A stretch of 14,350 nucleotides of DNA from an uncultured euryarchaeote (GTDB taxonomy: Archaea; Thermoplasmatota; Poseidoniia; Poseidoniales; Poseidoniaceae), in assembly GCA_937897365.1 (NCBI GenBank), contig CALCOP010000028.1, positions 1 through 14,350 on the forward strand, read 5' to 3'. Of this stretch, positions 7,007 through 14,350 are shown one piece after another. Positions within the stretch are counted from its first letter, which is position 1. Every line of letters starts with the position of its first letter. A program made the translations under genes and the position numbers. The notes under the pieces were generated by a model, which was given only the letters and a program-made list of their open reading frames with translations, ran no database searches and was not told the origin of the DNA.

Positions 7007-7023
7007 GGAGTTGCCTCTACTTG

Positions 7024-7042
7024 GCGGTTTTTGATATTCTTG
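7024..7042. promoter_or_regulatory. Possible bidirectional promoter between the peptidase-Nudix and small membrane protein genes
   Basis: The 94 bp between the divergent starts hold one AT-rich stretch, GCGGTTTTTGATATTCTTG. On the minus strand it reads GAATATCAAAAAC about 25-30 nt before the ATG at 7006, suiting a leaderless or nearly leaderless transcript. On the plus strand it lies about 65 nt before the ATG at 7101 and about 27 nt before an alternative TTG at 7062. Sequence match only. Confidence 0.3.
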
Positions 7043-7100
7043 TCGAGAAAGTCCCGTCATCTTGACAAAGAAGAACGAACAGGACATTGCAGTGGCGAGT

Positions 7101-7442
7101 ATGAGCGAACATACTGATTTGAGTGTTGCTTCTCCTGATGAGAAGGAAAGTGCCATACTTGGTGCAAGACCCGTTCGACTCTTTCGTGAAATATGGAGAG
7201 AGTTCACATTTGGAGTAGGTGCGTGGGGCGCATTGCGTCCCTTATTTACTGCCTTACTCGCATCAATCCCATTTTTGTTCCTCGGCCAGCACTTTAATCG
7301 CCAACATCGAAAAGCATTCGACTGGACACTCCTCCAAATCCCTCTCGCACTTACCATCGTCTTGTGGATGGGTTTGTGGGCTTATTCAGTATTTGATGCA
7401 TGGAGAGAAGCAACGAGAGTTATTGCTGCGAAAAACGCTTAA
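7101..7442 (+). CDS. Small two-pass membrane protein, function unknown
   Basis: I do not recognise a family. From the ATG at 7101 it has 113 residues. There is a charged N-terminal part (1-35), two hydrophobic segments (about 44-62 with LRPLFTALLASIPFLFLG, and 76-98 with LLQIPLALTIVLWMGLWAY) joined by a short basic loop (HFNRQHRKAF), then a short charged tail. This predicts a membrane hairpin with both ends on the same side, probably cytoplasmic by the positive-inside rule. No catalytic or metal motif is visible. Alternative starts are GTG 7092, with AGGA 7 nt upstream, and TTG 7062, which would suit a leaderless message. The TAA stop shares bases with the stop of the convergent metallopeptidase gene. 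Confidence 0.75.
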   Translation: MSEHTDLSVASPDEKESAILGARPVRLFREIWREFTFGVGAWGALRPLFTALLASIPFLFLGQHFNRQHRKAFDWTLLQIPLALTIVLWMGLWAYSVFDAWREATRVIAAKNA

Positions 7443-8230
7443 GGGCGCCACAACTGATCGGTACACGAGATTGAACCATCTGCGAGACCGATGAGATCTT
7501 GTTTGTCATCAATATCAAATTCAGTTGGAAGTTCATTCGAGAAAAAGTTTGAGATGCTGGCGGATTCAATCGCCCAATACATGACTGAATCCTCGTTATT
7601 AGAGTGTCCTGGGTGTTCACTGTCTTCATGTTCTACCGGCGAGGTATAAACTAAGTTTACCAATCCGAGAAGGTGTCCAAATTCATGGACAAGTACACTG
7701 TTCTCGATTTTTTCAGCAGAAGGTCTACGAAAGATATTCTCAGCATCATCAATCGAATCCTTGAACATGGCAACTGTTGAAGCATCGACAGCAACGCCAA
7801 GAACACTGCTATCTTCATATGTCCCTGCAGGGAAAATCACTTGCCAGTAGAGGGTTGAGTCGTCTCTTGGGTTGCTGCTTTTTTCATCCCACCCAGTTTC
7901 TCGAACATCGTTCGCGGTCCATATTTCGTCGTTGCTGAAGGTTGTCTCTGTAAGCAGAATCTCGATACCTTGGGGCTTGTCACATACTGAATCGAGTCGC
8001 TCTTGAAGCATATTTGTTGATGAGGTTTCAGGTTTGTATCCGGGATGATAATCAACTTCGACCACCATCGAAGTGTAAACCGAATCATCAAGACATGCAA
8101 GCGTTAATCCGCCCGGAATGCCACGATTTAATCCTAAATCGGTGATTTTATCGACACCAAGGCAACCTGAAAGAAGTGGTGCAAGTAGAACAGCAAGAAT
8201 TCCAAAACAGACCCGAACTGACTTGCCCAT
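7439..8230 (-). CDS. Lipoprotein metallopeptidase with metzincin-type HExxHxxG motif
   Basis: Predicted zinc protease (263 aa) tethered outside the cell. The N-terminus is a lipoprotein signal peptide with a lipobox LSGC (C23), suggesting lipid attachment at that Cys. The zinc site is HEFGHLLGLVN (182-192) followed by a His-rich loop EHEDSEHPGH (200-209) and a SVMYWA segment (215-220) resembling the metzincin Met-turn. Position 11 of the motif, normally His or Asp, is Asn, so the third zinc ligand probably comes from H201, H206 or H209. From memory, bacterial (Bacteroidetes) membrane metalloproteases share this HExxHxxGxxN plus MYW layout, which could indicate transfer, but I cannot test this. 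Four other cysteines could form disulfides. The start at 8230 is 37 nt after the preceding gene and has no ribosome binding site; an AT-rich AAAATAAC about 20 nt upstream could be its own promoter. Substrate unknown; the neighbouring giant surface protein is a candidate. Confidence 0.85.
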   Translation of the reverse strand: MGKSVRVCFGILAVLLAPLLSGCLGVDKITDLGLNRGIPGGLTLACLDDSVYTSMVVEVDYHPGYKPETSSTNMLQERLDSVCDKPQGIEILLTETTFSNDEIWTANDVRETGWDEKSSNPRDDSTLYWQVIFPAGTYEDSSVLGVAVDASTVAMFKDSIDDAENIFRRPSAEKIENSVLVHEFGHLLGLVNLVYTSPVEHEDSEHPGHSNNEDSVMYWAIESASISNFFSNELPTEFDIDDKQDLIGLADGSISCTDQLWRP

Positions 8231-8267
8231 GCAGTTCGGTAAAGGTTGTTATTTTCAAACCCATTGC

Positions 8268-8720
8268 TTACCAGTCTTCCGGAATTTCCAAGGGTGAAAA
8301 AAGTTGCCCAGGTCCCTTTGCCTTCGATAATTGCGTCCGAGAGAGTGCCTCCCATGGCCGCAATGCAAGTAATCCCTCTGCCAATGAGGCATCAATCTCA
8401 ACAAGAGTCACCCGTATCAGCGTAGAAAGAATATCCATTCTGTCTTCATCGATTATGTTGAAAATCTTTTCAAGATCAAACGTAAAATCGTTTTCAGAAT
8501 CTTCCGGCGCTTCAATTTCCCAAGGGTGTAATACTGAATCTGAAAATTTCTGTTGTGTTGAATGAATATGTTCTTGTAAAGAACGAGAAAGGCCGGCTAT
8601 CTGCTTACCCAAAACAAGACTAACTTCGATTAAAGGCATGTTCAATTGTTTGATGAGGTTCACCATACGCTCCTGTAATGTCACCATTCCATCAATGGGC
8701 GTTGCCCCTTCGTCAGTCAT
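8268..8720 (-). CDS. Hypothetical 150-residue soluble, mostly helical protein
   Basis: No family recognised. The sequence has no signal peptide or membrane segment, so a cytoplasmic place is likely. Amphipathic stretches at about 13-62 (ERMVNLIKQLNMPLIEVSL and following) and 81-115 (LEKIFNIIDEDRMDILSTL and following) look helical and could form a helical bundle or dimer. It is acidic and has no cysteine, so no metal site. The ATG at 8720 lies 9 nt after the stop of the giant surface protein gene, and its stop is 37 nt before the metallopeptidase start, so it is almost certainly co-transcribed with both. It may act on the cytoplasmic side of the same surface system, for example at the tail of the giant protein, but that rests on position alone. 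Confidence 0.75.
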   Translation of the reverse strand: MTDEGATPIDGMVTLQERMVNLIKQLNMPLIEVSLVLGKQIAGLSRSLQEHIHSTQQKFSDSVLHPWEIEAPEDSENDFTFDLEKIFNIIDEDRMDILSTLIRVTLVEIDASLAEGLLALRPWEALSRTQLSKAKGPGQLFSPLEIPEDW

Positions 8721-8729
8721 GTAAACAAC

Positions 8730-11700
8730 TCACTTTTTCATAGCATCAACATATTGCCAACCGAAATGGTTCCATTGTTCCTGAGTCCAACCTTGAGGCA
8801 AGCCAGTAGGAGGAATCGGTGGAGGAGCACGTACGTTGCTCTGTTCTGGAGTCGGTTGAGGCTCGGGTGTCGGTTGAGCAACGGGGGCTGGCGTCGCAGG
8901 ATTCGGCGCAGACTGCGGGAGAATCAAGCCAGCAGGAGGTGGGACACTCACATCTATGGCAGGGAGTGTTTTGGTGAGATTGAGGTCTTCAAGAACTTCT
9001 TCGGTTTGGTCTTCAGCTCCACCCTCGATTTCACCCTCGCGTATTCTTCGATTCATGACAAGTAGCCACATCGCAAGGCTTAGCGAAAGAAGAGCAATCA
9101 GATAGAGAACAATGCTGAATGCCCCCTCTTGTGCTTGGACTGCAAGTGCTTCACCGTCACGAATTGTTTCCTCCTTTACAAGTAACGGGTCGAGAGTCTT
9201 GCGGTCCATTTCAACTTCGTCAACTAAAATTACAATTCTAAATTCTATGCTTTCACCGGCTTGAACATCTGCAACAGTAGGGAGAGTTCCAGTTACTGCA
9301 GATCCTGCAGATGCAACAAGGTCAACACGAGCAGTATTTTCCCAGAAGCCTCCTTCAACGGCGCGCTGAAGAATAAATGCAACATCCCCTTTTCCGCCGA
9401 GATTACGAACTTCAAATTCAAGGCCAACTTCTTGCCCGGTAATTGGACTTGGGTCGTCCCAAGAAAAGGAGCTCGTGGCTAAATCCAAGTCAATACTCGG
9501 CCCAAGTAAAGCCAATGACCATGACGCGATTGGCTGGTTTATTGAATTGCCAAGTGTGTCAAATGGATTGCCGGCTGAATCCGAACCGGAGACCCACACG
9601 TCAACCATGTAAGAGGGCAAGAGAGTGGTTGCGCCCGAATCTGTGAGATCGAGATTACCTGTCCAGAAGAACTGCTCTCCAAACGGTGTTGTATCGGGCA
9701 GTGGGACGCTGCCGCGTGAGATTTCTGCCTCACCAGCTCGAACACGATAGTGTAAAACTGCAGGTTCATCAAGGTCAAAACCATAGTCGTCAATGGTTTC
9801 AAGCAGGACCATTAAGTCACCACAGGAACCGATTGAAAGTTCATTGCCTGCAGAAACTTCATCGAGCGAAACAGCGGCAATGGTTGGCCGAGAATTATCA
9901 ACAGCAAGACGGACTCGTTGGACGGATGGCGTCTCATCCATAGCTAAACCTGGTAAGTCGCCCAGTCCTAAACGTAGGTCAAGATGCCCTGAAGGTACTG
10001 ATGGAATCAACAAATCGAGGCTGAATTCTCCATCGTTGCGAGTTGAGGTTTTCCACGTGTTATCATAATCACCGAAAACGACGTCAAACGCACCTGCCGG
10101 GGCAGGTGTCTCATCTTCGGAAAACAAGACTCGTCCATTGACACGCAATGCCTGGCCAGCACCGATGAGCGTTTCTGTGAAGTCAGAATTGTAGTGGTTT
10201 GTGCCGTCACGGAGTTCAACAGCACGAATATGCCCTTCCATCGTATCGAAACGGAAGTCGTTGTCAAGGCTCCATGCATCGTTACCTAAACCGGCTGTCG
10301 CTTCAAAACATGGCGTCACTTCACCCTCGTTGCAAGGCAGGTCTGTTACCAATATCTTCGGCGTAAATTGAGTTAATCCATCGGTATCAAAAGATTCAGG
10401 GAAAGTCCACGTTAGTTGGAATCGAGCCAAAATTTTGATGATTGAATTATCATTCTCTTCGAGTTCAACGCTCGAATAAAGATTGGAAACTGCGATATTC
10501 GCTGAACCAGATGTCATGACAGCGACTGGTGAACCATCTACGCCCTTCGTAAGAGAAATGAACAGCGAAGTTTCATCATCATCAAAATCTTCACCAAGCG
10601 CGAGTTGAATGTATTGAATATCTTCCCATCCGTTGCGGTCAGAAAGTACAATTTGTGCGGTGTATGGAATACCTGGGTGCAAGGGCGTTCTGTCATCATG
10701 GCCTATGATTGTTGAATTATCCAAGTCGAGTTCTGGTTCAAACTCAACACGGATTTTGTATGTACCTAAGTCGTTATCCCAGTCGGGGAGTACTTCGCCA
10801 GGGACATAACCACAAGCGATGTTACTGTCAGGGCAAACCGGACCTCCACCCATTGCGATTGCATTGTCTTGAGCATCGCTACCAGTGACGAAATACGATA
10901 CTTGCTGACCGTGCAGTAGCATTGAATCGTCAATGAGACCATCGAAGATGTTCAAGCCACCAGTCTGCGTATCAGGTGATGTTAGAACCTTCATTTCGTA
11001 TTCATCTGAGTTTGGCAATCCGTCAAAATTGTAATCACTGCAACCAAGAGATTCACTGGCTTTACATCCAATCCAGTAATTGAGCGTGATTTGACTTGGC
11101 GGGTCAACCGAGTCTTGAATCATAATACTCACAGGCTGACCACCCGGTGCAGGAGGGCCAGCATGCCTTTCAGTCCCATCACCTGGTGTCGAAGAGAGAA
11201 CAAGTGGTGAATTTCCATCCAAAACAAGTCGGATTGTGTTGTACCCCGGATTCACAAAGGTAGAACCGTTTTTCAAATCCACTGCTTCAGCATAGAAAAC
11301 CATACCACCTGGTGCGGACTCAAGCGGAGATTGGAATGTAATGTTGTATTCACCAAACGCTGGATTCTGCTCTTGAGCTAAGAGGATCGGCTCTCCAATC
11401 GGATCACCGTCATAGGTTACATTCTGGCCCAGTATTCGTAATGAGAATTGACCACCGAGAGGTGTTAGTTGCGAGTTTTGGAAGAATATTTTTCCGGTGA
11501 AGGACAAATTGAAACCGCCCCGAACCCAATCCTGAGAGTAAAGTTCACGTCCCGTTTCTTCAAAGACACGCAGGCCATCCAGTTGGATGTCATTTTCCAC
11601 GATGATGTCTAAATCTTCTGTTTCCCATGCGGAGACTGCCTGACCAAGGTCGTCGACAACTGAAATCAGTGCTTGCATGCTGCTTTCATCGTCCCACGTC

Positions 11701-14165
11701 CAATTTACAGCAACCGGTATACGAATAGAGACTTCTCCGAAGGAATCCGTGGTTGATGTACAATTTGCCACATCGAATTGAACGATTCCACCGCCATCGC
11801 TAACGACTGAACATGTATCTCCACGTTGCCAATCAAATGCAGGGTTTTCGCCATACGAATTATTGAAGGCAATCAGTGATTCGGTTACTCGGTCGACGTC
11901 ATCCCCTGGGGCAATTCGGACCTGTAGATTACGATAAATCCCATCCGGTGAAAGGAGGCCTCCTTCAAGCGATGCGTCAAGAGCACGCGTTTGCATTTTG
12001 TATGCGATGTCAATGTTTGAAATCTTCACACGACCAGAGGATGCTGCTTTAACAGCAATAGGGATGAGTACGTCACCATCTCCATTTTGTGGAATGAAAG
12101 AATTGAATGCTTGAATCAAAGTGGGTTGAGATTTGACATCAACATTTACGATTGATTGGTCCGAGGCAGTAACTGCGGATTCGTTCAAGAAAAGGAGAGA
12201 TTCCCAATCCCAGATTAAATCGTTGCCGATATCCAACATTGGCCTGTCTGGATAACCTTCTTCATATTCCATGGTTATTGAATCAACCAACGGCGAGAGA
12301 GAAGAATCGGTTGTTGACAAGCTTACCGCATAGCGAATGGTGTCGCCTGCCTCAGTCGAAGGGAAACTAACTTCTTGGTTATTCATTGCAGAAAACCATG
12401 TTGAGCCGTTATCATTGGAAACCTGAACTGAAACAGAAGTCCCTGAAGGAACATCAGCAACCCAGTTTGGTTTCACTTTACCTACTTTGGTACCTGTCGT
12501 AAACGGCGGTGATGTCCAGCTACCTGATGGGGCATATTCGGTGGAATATTCCATATCGACCCACCAAGAAACTGCGGTTGATCCTATCAATTGAGCTTTC
12601 CAAACTAATTCATTTCCAGGATACGAAAAGTGAATTGTCGAATTCGAATCCACGGATTCCCAGTGTGTTCCGTTATCGGCAGAGACCCAGTAATCAACTC
12701 GGTCACCGATAGATGCTGCAGACCAATATGTCTGCATGTTGACTGCTAAAATGGGGTCAAACGATTCTGTAACAGGTCCATACCAAGTTGTGGTCCCAGG
12801 TGCGGGCGTAGTTTTGAATTGCCACCCAGTACCATACTCTCGATAATACAAGGTTGCAGATGACCACGTCGAGTAGCCACAATCGACCGTCACAAACCGA
12901 GAACCGTCAAATTGCAGTCCGTAACCAAGGGTAGAGAGAAGTCGAGTCCCTGATTGTGGGACAAGTGAAGTGGATGAACCAGAGATTGTCCATGCTTCAA
13001 GCTGGTCTTTATCTTGGCCCGATGAACCTTTCTGACATCGCATGAAAAATGTGCTTTTGTTCACTTCTAAACCACGGACTTGTTGACCTGTTTTCCCGCA
13101 TTCCCAAGCGCTTCCGGAAGAAGACGAATAGGAATACATATCTTGGCCACGGGTATATTGTCCGTCAGCCTGTTCTCCAAAAGTGTATGAGACAATACGT
13201 CGCTGAGCATTGTGGACAATCCATACCTCATCGGTAATTCGGTCATAGGCGATAGCAGTGTAATCAGAGTATTGGGGTGAGACATCATATGAATCAATAC
13301 ACGTCCACGTATCGTCTCGTGAAATGTCCATCTCAAGAACACGGTGATACTGAGTAGGAGCAGAGGAAGAATAATGGTAACGGTATCCGGAAAGAATTGC
13401 AAACATTCGCTCATCATCAGTAATAGTCCAATCACGGAATCCATAACTTCCGTAGTAGGAACTCGGGTGAAGACTTGCAATAGTACATTGGCCCTGATCG
13501 AGCGTAATCACAGATTCCTTTGTAGCATTGTTTGGATAAAGTCGGTGAACGATATTGTGGAATGTTGAAGAACTCCAAGTCGACATAAAAAGCCAATCAT
13601 GATGCTTCAAAATAGCACCTTGGCCTTGTTTCATCAAACTTGGGGATGTTTTGAGAACTTGTTGAGAAAACCTACTCTCAGTCGAATTTGAAGTATGAGG
13701 TTGTCGTATGGCATACGAGCCGTTGTCAAGCCATGCATCAGATGCAGGATTTTCAACTTCATCATATCCGTGAGGGAAGAAGGTTGTCGAACGATTTGAA
13801 AATGCGAGACCTAAATCTCCGCTGCGCGCATCTGTAGCCGAGGATGAACCGGAAATCCACTCATCGCGGTCATCGGTAACTGTTTGACTCCAACCTGTTG
13901 CTGAAGCACCAGATAAAGTGAGAGAAACATCAGTTACCATCGCACCCTTTGGCAGAGAGACGACTGCGCCGGTATCGGGATTTGCTCCTTGGTAGAGTGC
14001 GACATATTCAGAGGATCCGTCGCTGAGAGAGTAGACGTGGCGAGAAACACCCGTTGCATCCGCAGAACCAACGACGACATCTGCCATAGGCCCCATCGGT
14101 GCGAGCACCATAACGAAGAACAAGAGGAACATAACGCCGCGGCCGTTTGACAAATTGTTCTGCAT
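8730..14165 (-). CDS. Giant exported surface protein (1811 aa), beta-propeller and Ig-like domains, C-terminal membrane anchor
   Basis: An N-terminal signal sequence (hydrophobic core about 11-24, VMFLLFFVMVLAPM) precedes a very long extracellular region. Residues about 50-160 are a beta-sandwich-like segment (DVSLTLSGAS), and about 165-480 repeat Tyr/Trp-rich strands like a propeller. The rest (to about 1660) reads as successive Ig-like or fibronectin-like beta domains with many NxS/T sequons, an Asp-rich loop near 1040 (CSDYNFDGLPNSDEY), and a final CARDB-like domain (GLEFEVRNLGGKGDVAF). One transmembrane helix (about 1683-1703, IVLYLIALLSLSLAMWLLV) stops at basic NRRIR. A cytoplasmic tail follows: acidic, then Pro-rich, ending in GLPQGWTQEQWNHFGWQYVD. 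Such proteins are typical of Marine Group II archaea; adhesion or S-layer-associated roles are inferred. No protease or glycosidase motif was recognised. GGGGGAG 5 nt before the ATG supports the start. Confidence 0.92.
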   Translation of the reverse strand: MQNNLSNGRGVMFLLFFVMVLAPMGPMADVVVGSADATGVSRHVYSLSDGSSEYVALYQGANPDTGAVVSLPKGAMVTDVSLTLSGASATGWSQTVTDDRDEWISGSSSATDARSGDLGLAFSNRSTTFFPHGYDEVENPASDAWLDNGSYAIRQPHTSNSTESRFSQQVLKTSPSLMKQGQGAILKHHDWLFMSTWSSSTFHNIVHRLYPNNATKESVITLDQGQCTIASLHPSSYYGSYGFRDWTITDDERMFAILSGYRYHYSSSAPTQYHRVLEMDISRDDTWTCIDSYDVSPQYSDYTAIAYDRITDEVWIVHNAQRRIVSYTFGEQADGQYTRGQDMYSYSSSSGSAWECGKTGQQVRGLEVNKSTFFMRCQKGSSGQDKDQLEAWTISGSSTSLVPQSGTRLLSTLGYGLQFDGSRFVTVDCGYSTWSSATLYYREYGTGWQFKTTPAPGTTTWYGPVTESFDPILAVNMQTYWSAASIGDRVDYWVSADNGTHWESVDSNSTIHFSYPGNELVWKAQLIGSTAVSWWVDMEYSTEYAPSGSWTSPPFTTGTKVGKVKPNWVADVPSGTSVSVQVSNDNGSTWFSAMNNQEVSFPSTEAGDTIRYAVSLSTTDSSLSPLVDSITMEYEEGYPDRPMLDIGNDLIWDWESLLFLNESAVTASDQSIVNVDVKSQPTLIQAFNSFIPQNGDGDVLIPIAVKAASSGRVKISNIDIAYKMQTRALDASLEGGLLSPDGIYRNLQVRIAPGDDVDRVTESLIAFNNSYGENPAFDWQRGDTCSVVSDGGGIVQFDVANCTSTTDSFGEVSIRIPVAVNWTWDDESSMQALISVVDDLGQAVSAWETEDLDIIVENDIQLDGLRVFEETGRELYSQDWVRGGFNLSFTGKIFFQNSQLTPLGGQFSLRILGQNVTYDGDPIGEPILLAQEQNPAFGEYNITFQSPLESAPGGMVFYAEAVDLKNGSTFVNPGYNTIRLVLDGNSPLVLSSTPGDGTERHAGPPAPGGQPVSIMIQDSVDPPSQITLNYWIGCKASESLGCSDYNFDGLPNSDEYEMKVLTSPDTQTGGLNIFDGLIDDSMLLHGQQVSYFVTGSDAQDNAIAMGGGPVCPDSNIACGYVPGEVLPDWDNDLGTYKIRVEFEPELDLDNSTIIGHDDRTPLHPGIPYTAQIVLSDRNGWEDIQYIQLALGEDFDDDETSLFISLTKGVDGSPVAVMTSGSANIAVSNLYSSVELEENDNSIIKILARFQLTWTFPESFDTDGLTQFTPKILVTDLPCNEGEVTPCFEATAGLGNDAWSLDNDFRFDTMEGHIRAVELRDGTNHYNSDFTETLIGAGQALRVNGRVLFSEDETPAPAGAFDVVFGDYDNTWKTSTRNDGEFSLDLLIPSVPSGHLDLRLGLGDLPGLAMDETPSVQRVRLAVDNSRPTIAAVSLDEVSAGNELSIGSCGDLMVLLETIDDYGFDLDEPAVLHYRVRAGEAEISRGSVPLPDTTPFGEQFFWTGNLDLTDSGATTLLPSYMVDVWVSGSDSAGNPFDTLGNSINQPIASWSLALLGPSIDLDLATSSFSWDDPSPITGQEVGLEFEVRNLGGKGDVAFILQRAVEGGFWENTARVDLVASAGSAVTGTLPTVADVQAGESIEFRIVILVDEVEMDRKTLDPLLVKEETIRDGEALAVQAQEGAFSIVLYLIALLSLSLAMWLLVMNRRIREGEIEGGAEDQTEEVLEDLNLTKTLPAIDVSVPPPAGLILPQSAPNPATPAPVAQPTPEPQPTPEQSNVRAPPPIPPTGLPQGWTQEQWNHFGWQYVDAMKK
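8736..8795 (-). other. C-terminal GWTxEQWxxFGxxY cytoplasmic motif of the giant protein
   Basis: The last 20 residues contain LPQGWTQEQWNHFGWQYVD, an aromatic-rich amphipathic helix after a long Pro-rich linker. Similar GWT-x-EQW-x-x-(Y/F)G endings, as I recall them, recur on Marine Group II membrane proteins, so it may be a docking or sorting signal. Recurrence cannot be checked here. Confidence 0.45.
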
Positions 14166-14170
14166 GTACG

Positions 14171-14177
14171 CTCCCCC
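14171..14177 (-). promoter_or_regulatory. Strong ribosome binding site of the giant surface protein gene
   Basis: GGGGGAG followed by a 5-nt spacer and the ATG at 14165. It is the clearest Shine-Dalgarno match in the window and fixes the start. Confidence 0.6.
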
Positions 14178-14180
14178 GGG

Positions 14181-14201
14181 TAGGCCTTAGGGCCTATGGC
14201 C
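14181..14201. repeat. GGCC-based inverted repeat in the leader of the giant protein gene
   Basis: TAGGCC and GGCCTA (14181-14186, 14191-14196) form a perfect 6-bp inverted repeat with a 4-nt loop. A third GGCC follows at 14198-14201, so the cores are 8 and 7 bp apart. In the transcript this could fold into a small stem-loop just upstream of the ribosome binding site; as DNA it could be an operator. Confidence 0.4.
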
Positions 14202-14234
14202 TTTGAATCATACGCCTACGAGTGAGGTACATTT

Positions 14235-14350
14235 TCAACCCGTTTGGCGCGAGTCGTAGCGTATTGGTGAAGAATCTCCACGTATTCCGTCTTCCTCATC
14301 GTCATGAACTTCAAACCAATCAACCATCCAATCACCATCGGTATCCCAAT
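14235..14350 (-). CDS. C-terminal end of a TSP3-like Asp-rich protein (partial; 5' end beyond window)
   Basis: Only the last 37 residues and the TGA are visible. The frame begins WDTDGDWMVDWFEVHDDEED, matching the DxDxDG calcium-loop style of TSP3-type repeats followed by a Trp/Glu helix start. It ends RGDSSPIRYDSRQTG with no membrane segment, so the protein is probably released or held by other means, assuming the unseen part carries a signal peptide. The stop is 69 nt before the giant surface protein gene, so the two may be co-transcribed. A second open frame over the same bases has no Asp-rich signature and was not chosen. Confidence 0.6.
   Translation of the reverse strand, partial: WDTDGDWMVDWFEVHDDEEDGIRGDSSPIRYDSRQTG

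Noticed and set aside
7007..7357. Upstream extension of the peptidase-Nudix frame to a 466-residue protein
   Set aside because: The extra 117 residues lie antisense to the small membrane protein gene and resemble no known domain, and the ATG at 7006 gives the normal Pcp N-terminus.
8754..9065. Plus-strand open frame opposite the tail of the giant protein
   Set aside because: Arg-rich translation antisense to the Pro-rich tail; composition explained by the reverse of proline and glutamate codons.
14216..14350. Alternative minus-strand frame at the right edge reading to a TAG near 14216
   Set aside because: It lacks a recognisable motif, whereas the overlapping Asp-rich frame matches the TSP3 style seen elsewhere in the window.
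1..14350. Search for CRISPR arrays, transposases, integrases, tRNA or rRNA genes
   Set aside because: No regular direct repeats with spacers, no terminal inverted repeats with a transposase, and no tRNA- or rRNA-like segments were seen by eye; a covariance-model search was not possible.

Overview
This window most likely comes from a marine Euryarchaeote of the Poseidoniales (Marine Group II) type. The evidence is a UPF0201/COG1325-type predicted RNA-binding protein (an archaeal family), several very large exported proteins built of beta-rich domains and Asp-rich thrombospondin type 3 (TSP3) calcium motifs, short intergenic spaces, and GGAG/GGTGA ribosome binding sites about 5 nt before start codons. 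The assignment to Poseidoniales is inference from gene style; the archaeal assignment is firmer. No rRNA, tRNA, CRISPR array or insertion sequence was seen.

Left part (1-5368), all on the minus strand. The order of transcription is an ExoA-like family 2 glycosyltransferase (4337-5368), a two-pass membrane protein with a C-terminal zinc ribbon (3290-4273), and the co-chaperone DnaJ (2089-3222). After a U-rich hairpin and a separate promoter region comes an exported NHL-type beta-propeller plus TSP3-repeat protein. Its gene starts at 1962 and runs off the left edge, giving 654 visible codons.

Middle part (5369-7442). A short bidirectional promoter region separates the glycosyltransferase from a plus-strand UPF0201 gene (5453-5974). 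That gene overlaps tail-to-tail with a minus-strand gene for a pyroglutamyl peptidase fused to a MutT-type Nudix hydrolase (5957-7006), an unusual fusion. A second divergent promoter region leads to a small two-pass membrane protein (7101-7442).

Right part (7439-14350), all minus strand and probably one operon. In transcription order there is the end of another Asp-rich TSP3-like protein (14235-14350), an 1811-residue exported, C-terminally membrane-anchored surface protein (8730-14165), an unrecognised 150-residue cytoplasmic protein (8268-8720), and a lipoprotein metallopeptidase of metzincin type (7439-8230). Its stop codon shares the palindrome TTAA with the stop of the convergent membrane-protein gene.

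Overall this looks like a cell-surface region (calcium-binding adhesin-like proteins, a giant anchored protein, a surface protease, a glycosyltransferase) with housekeeping genes between. The best candidate for something undescribed is the peptidase-Nudix fusion. Next are the giant protein, small protein and metallopeptidase cluster, and the glycosyltransferase that seems to lack its metal-binding aspartate.
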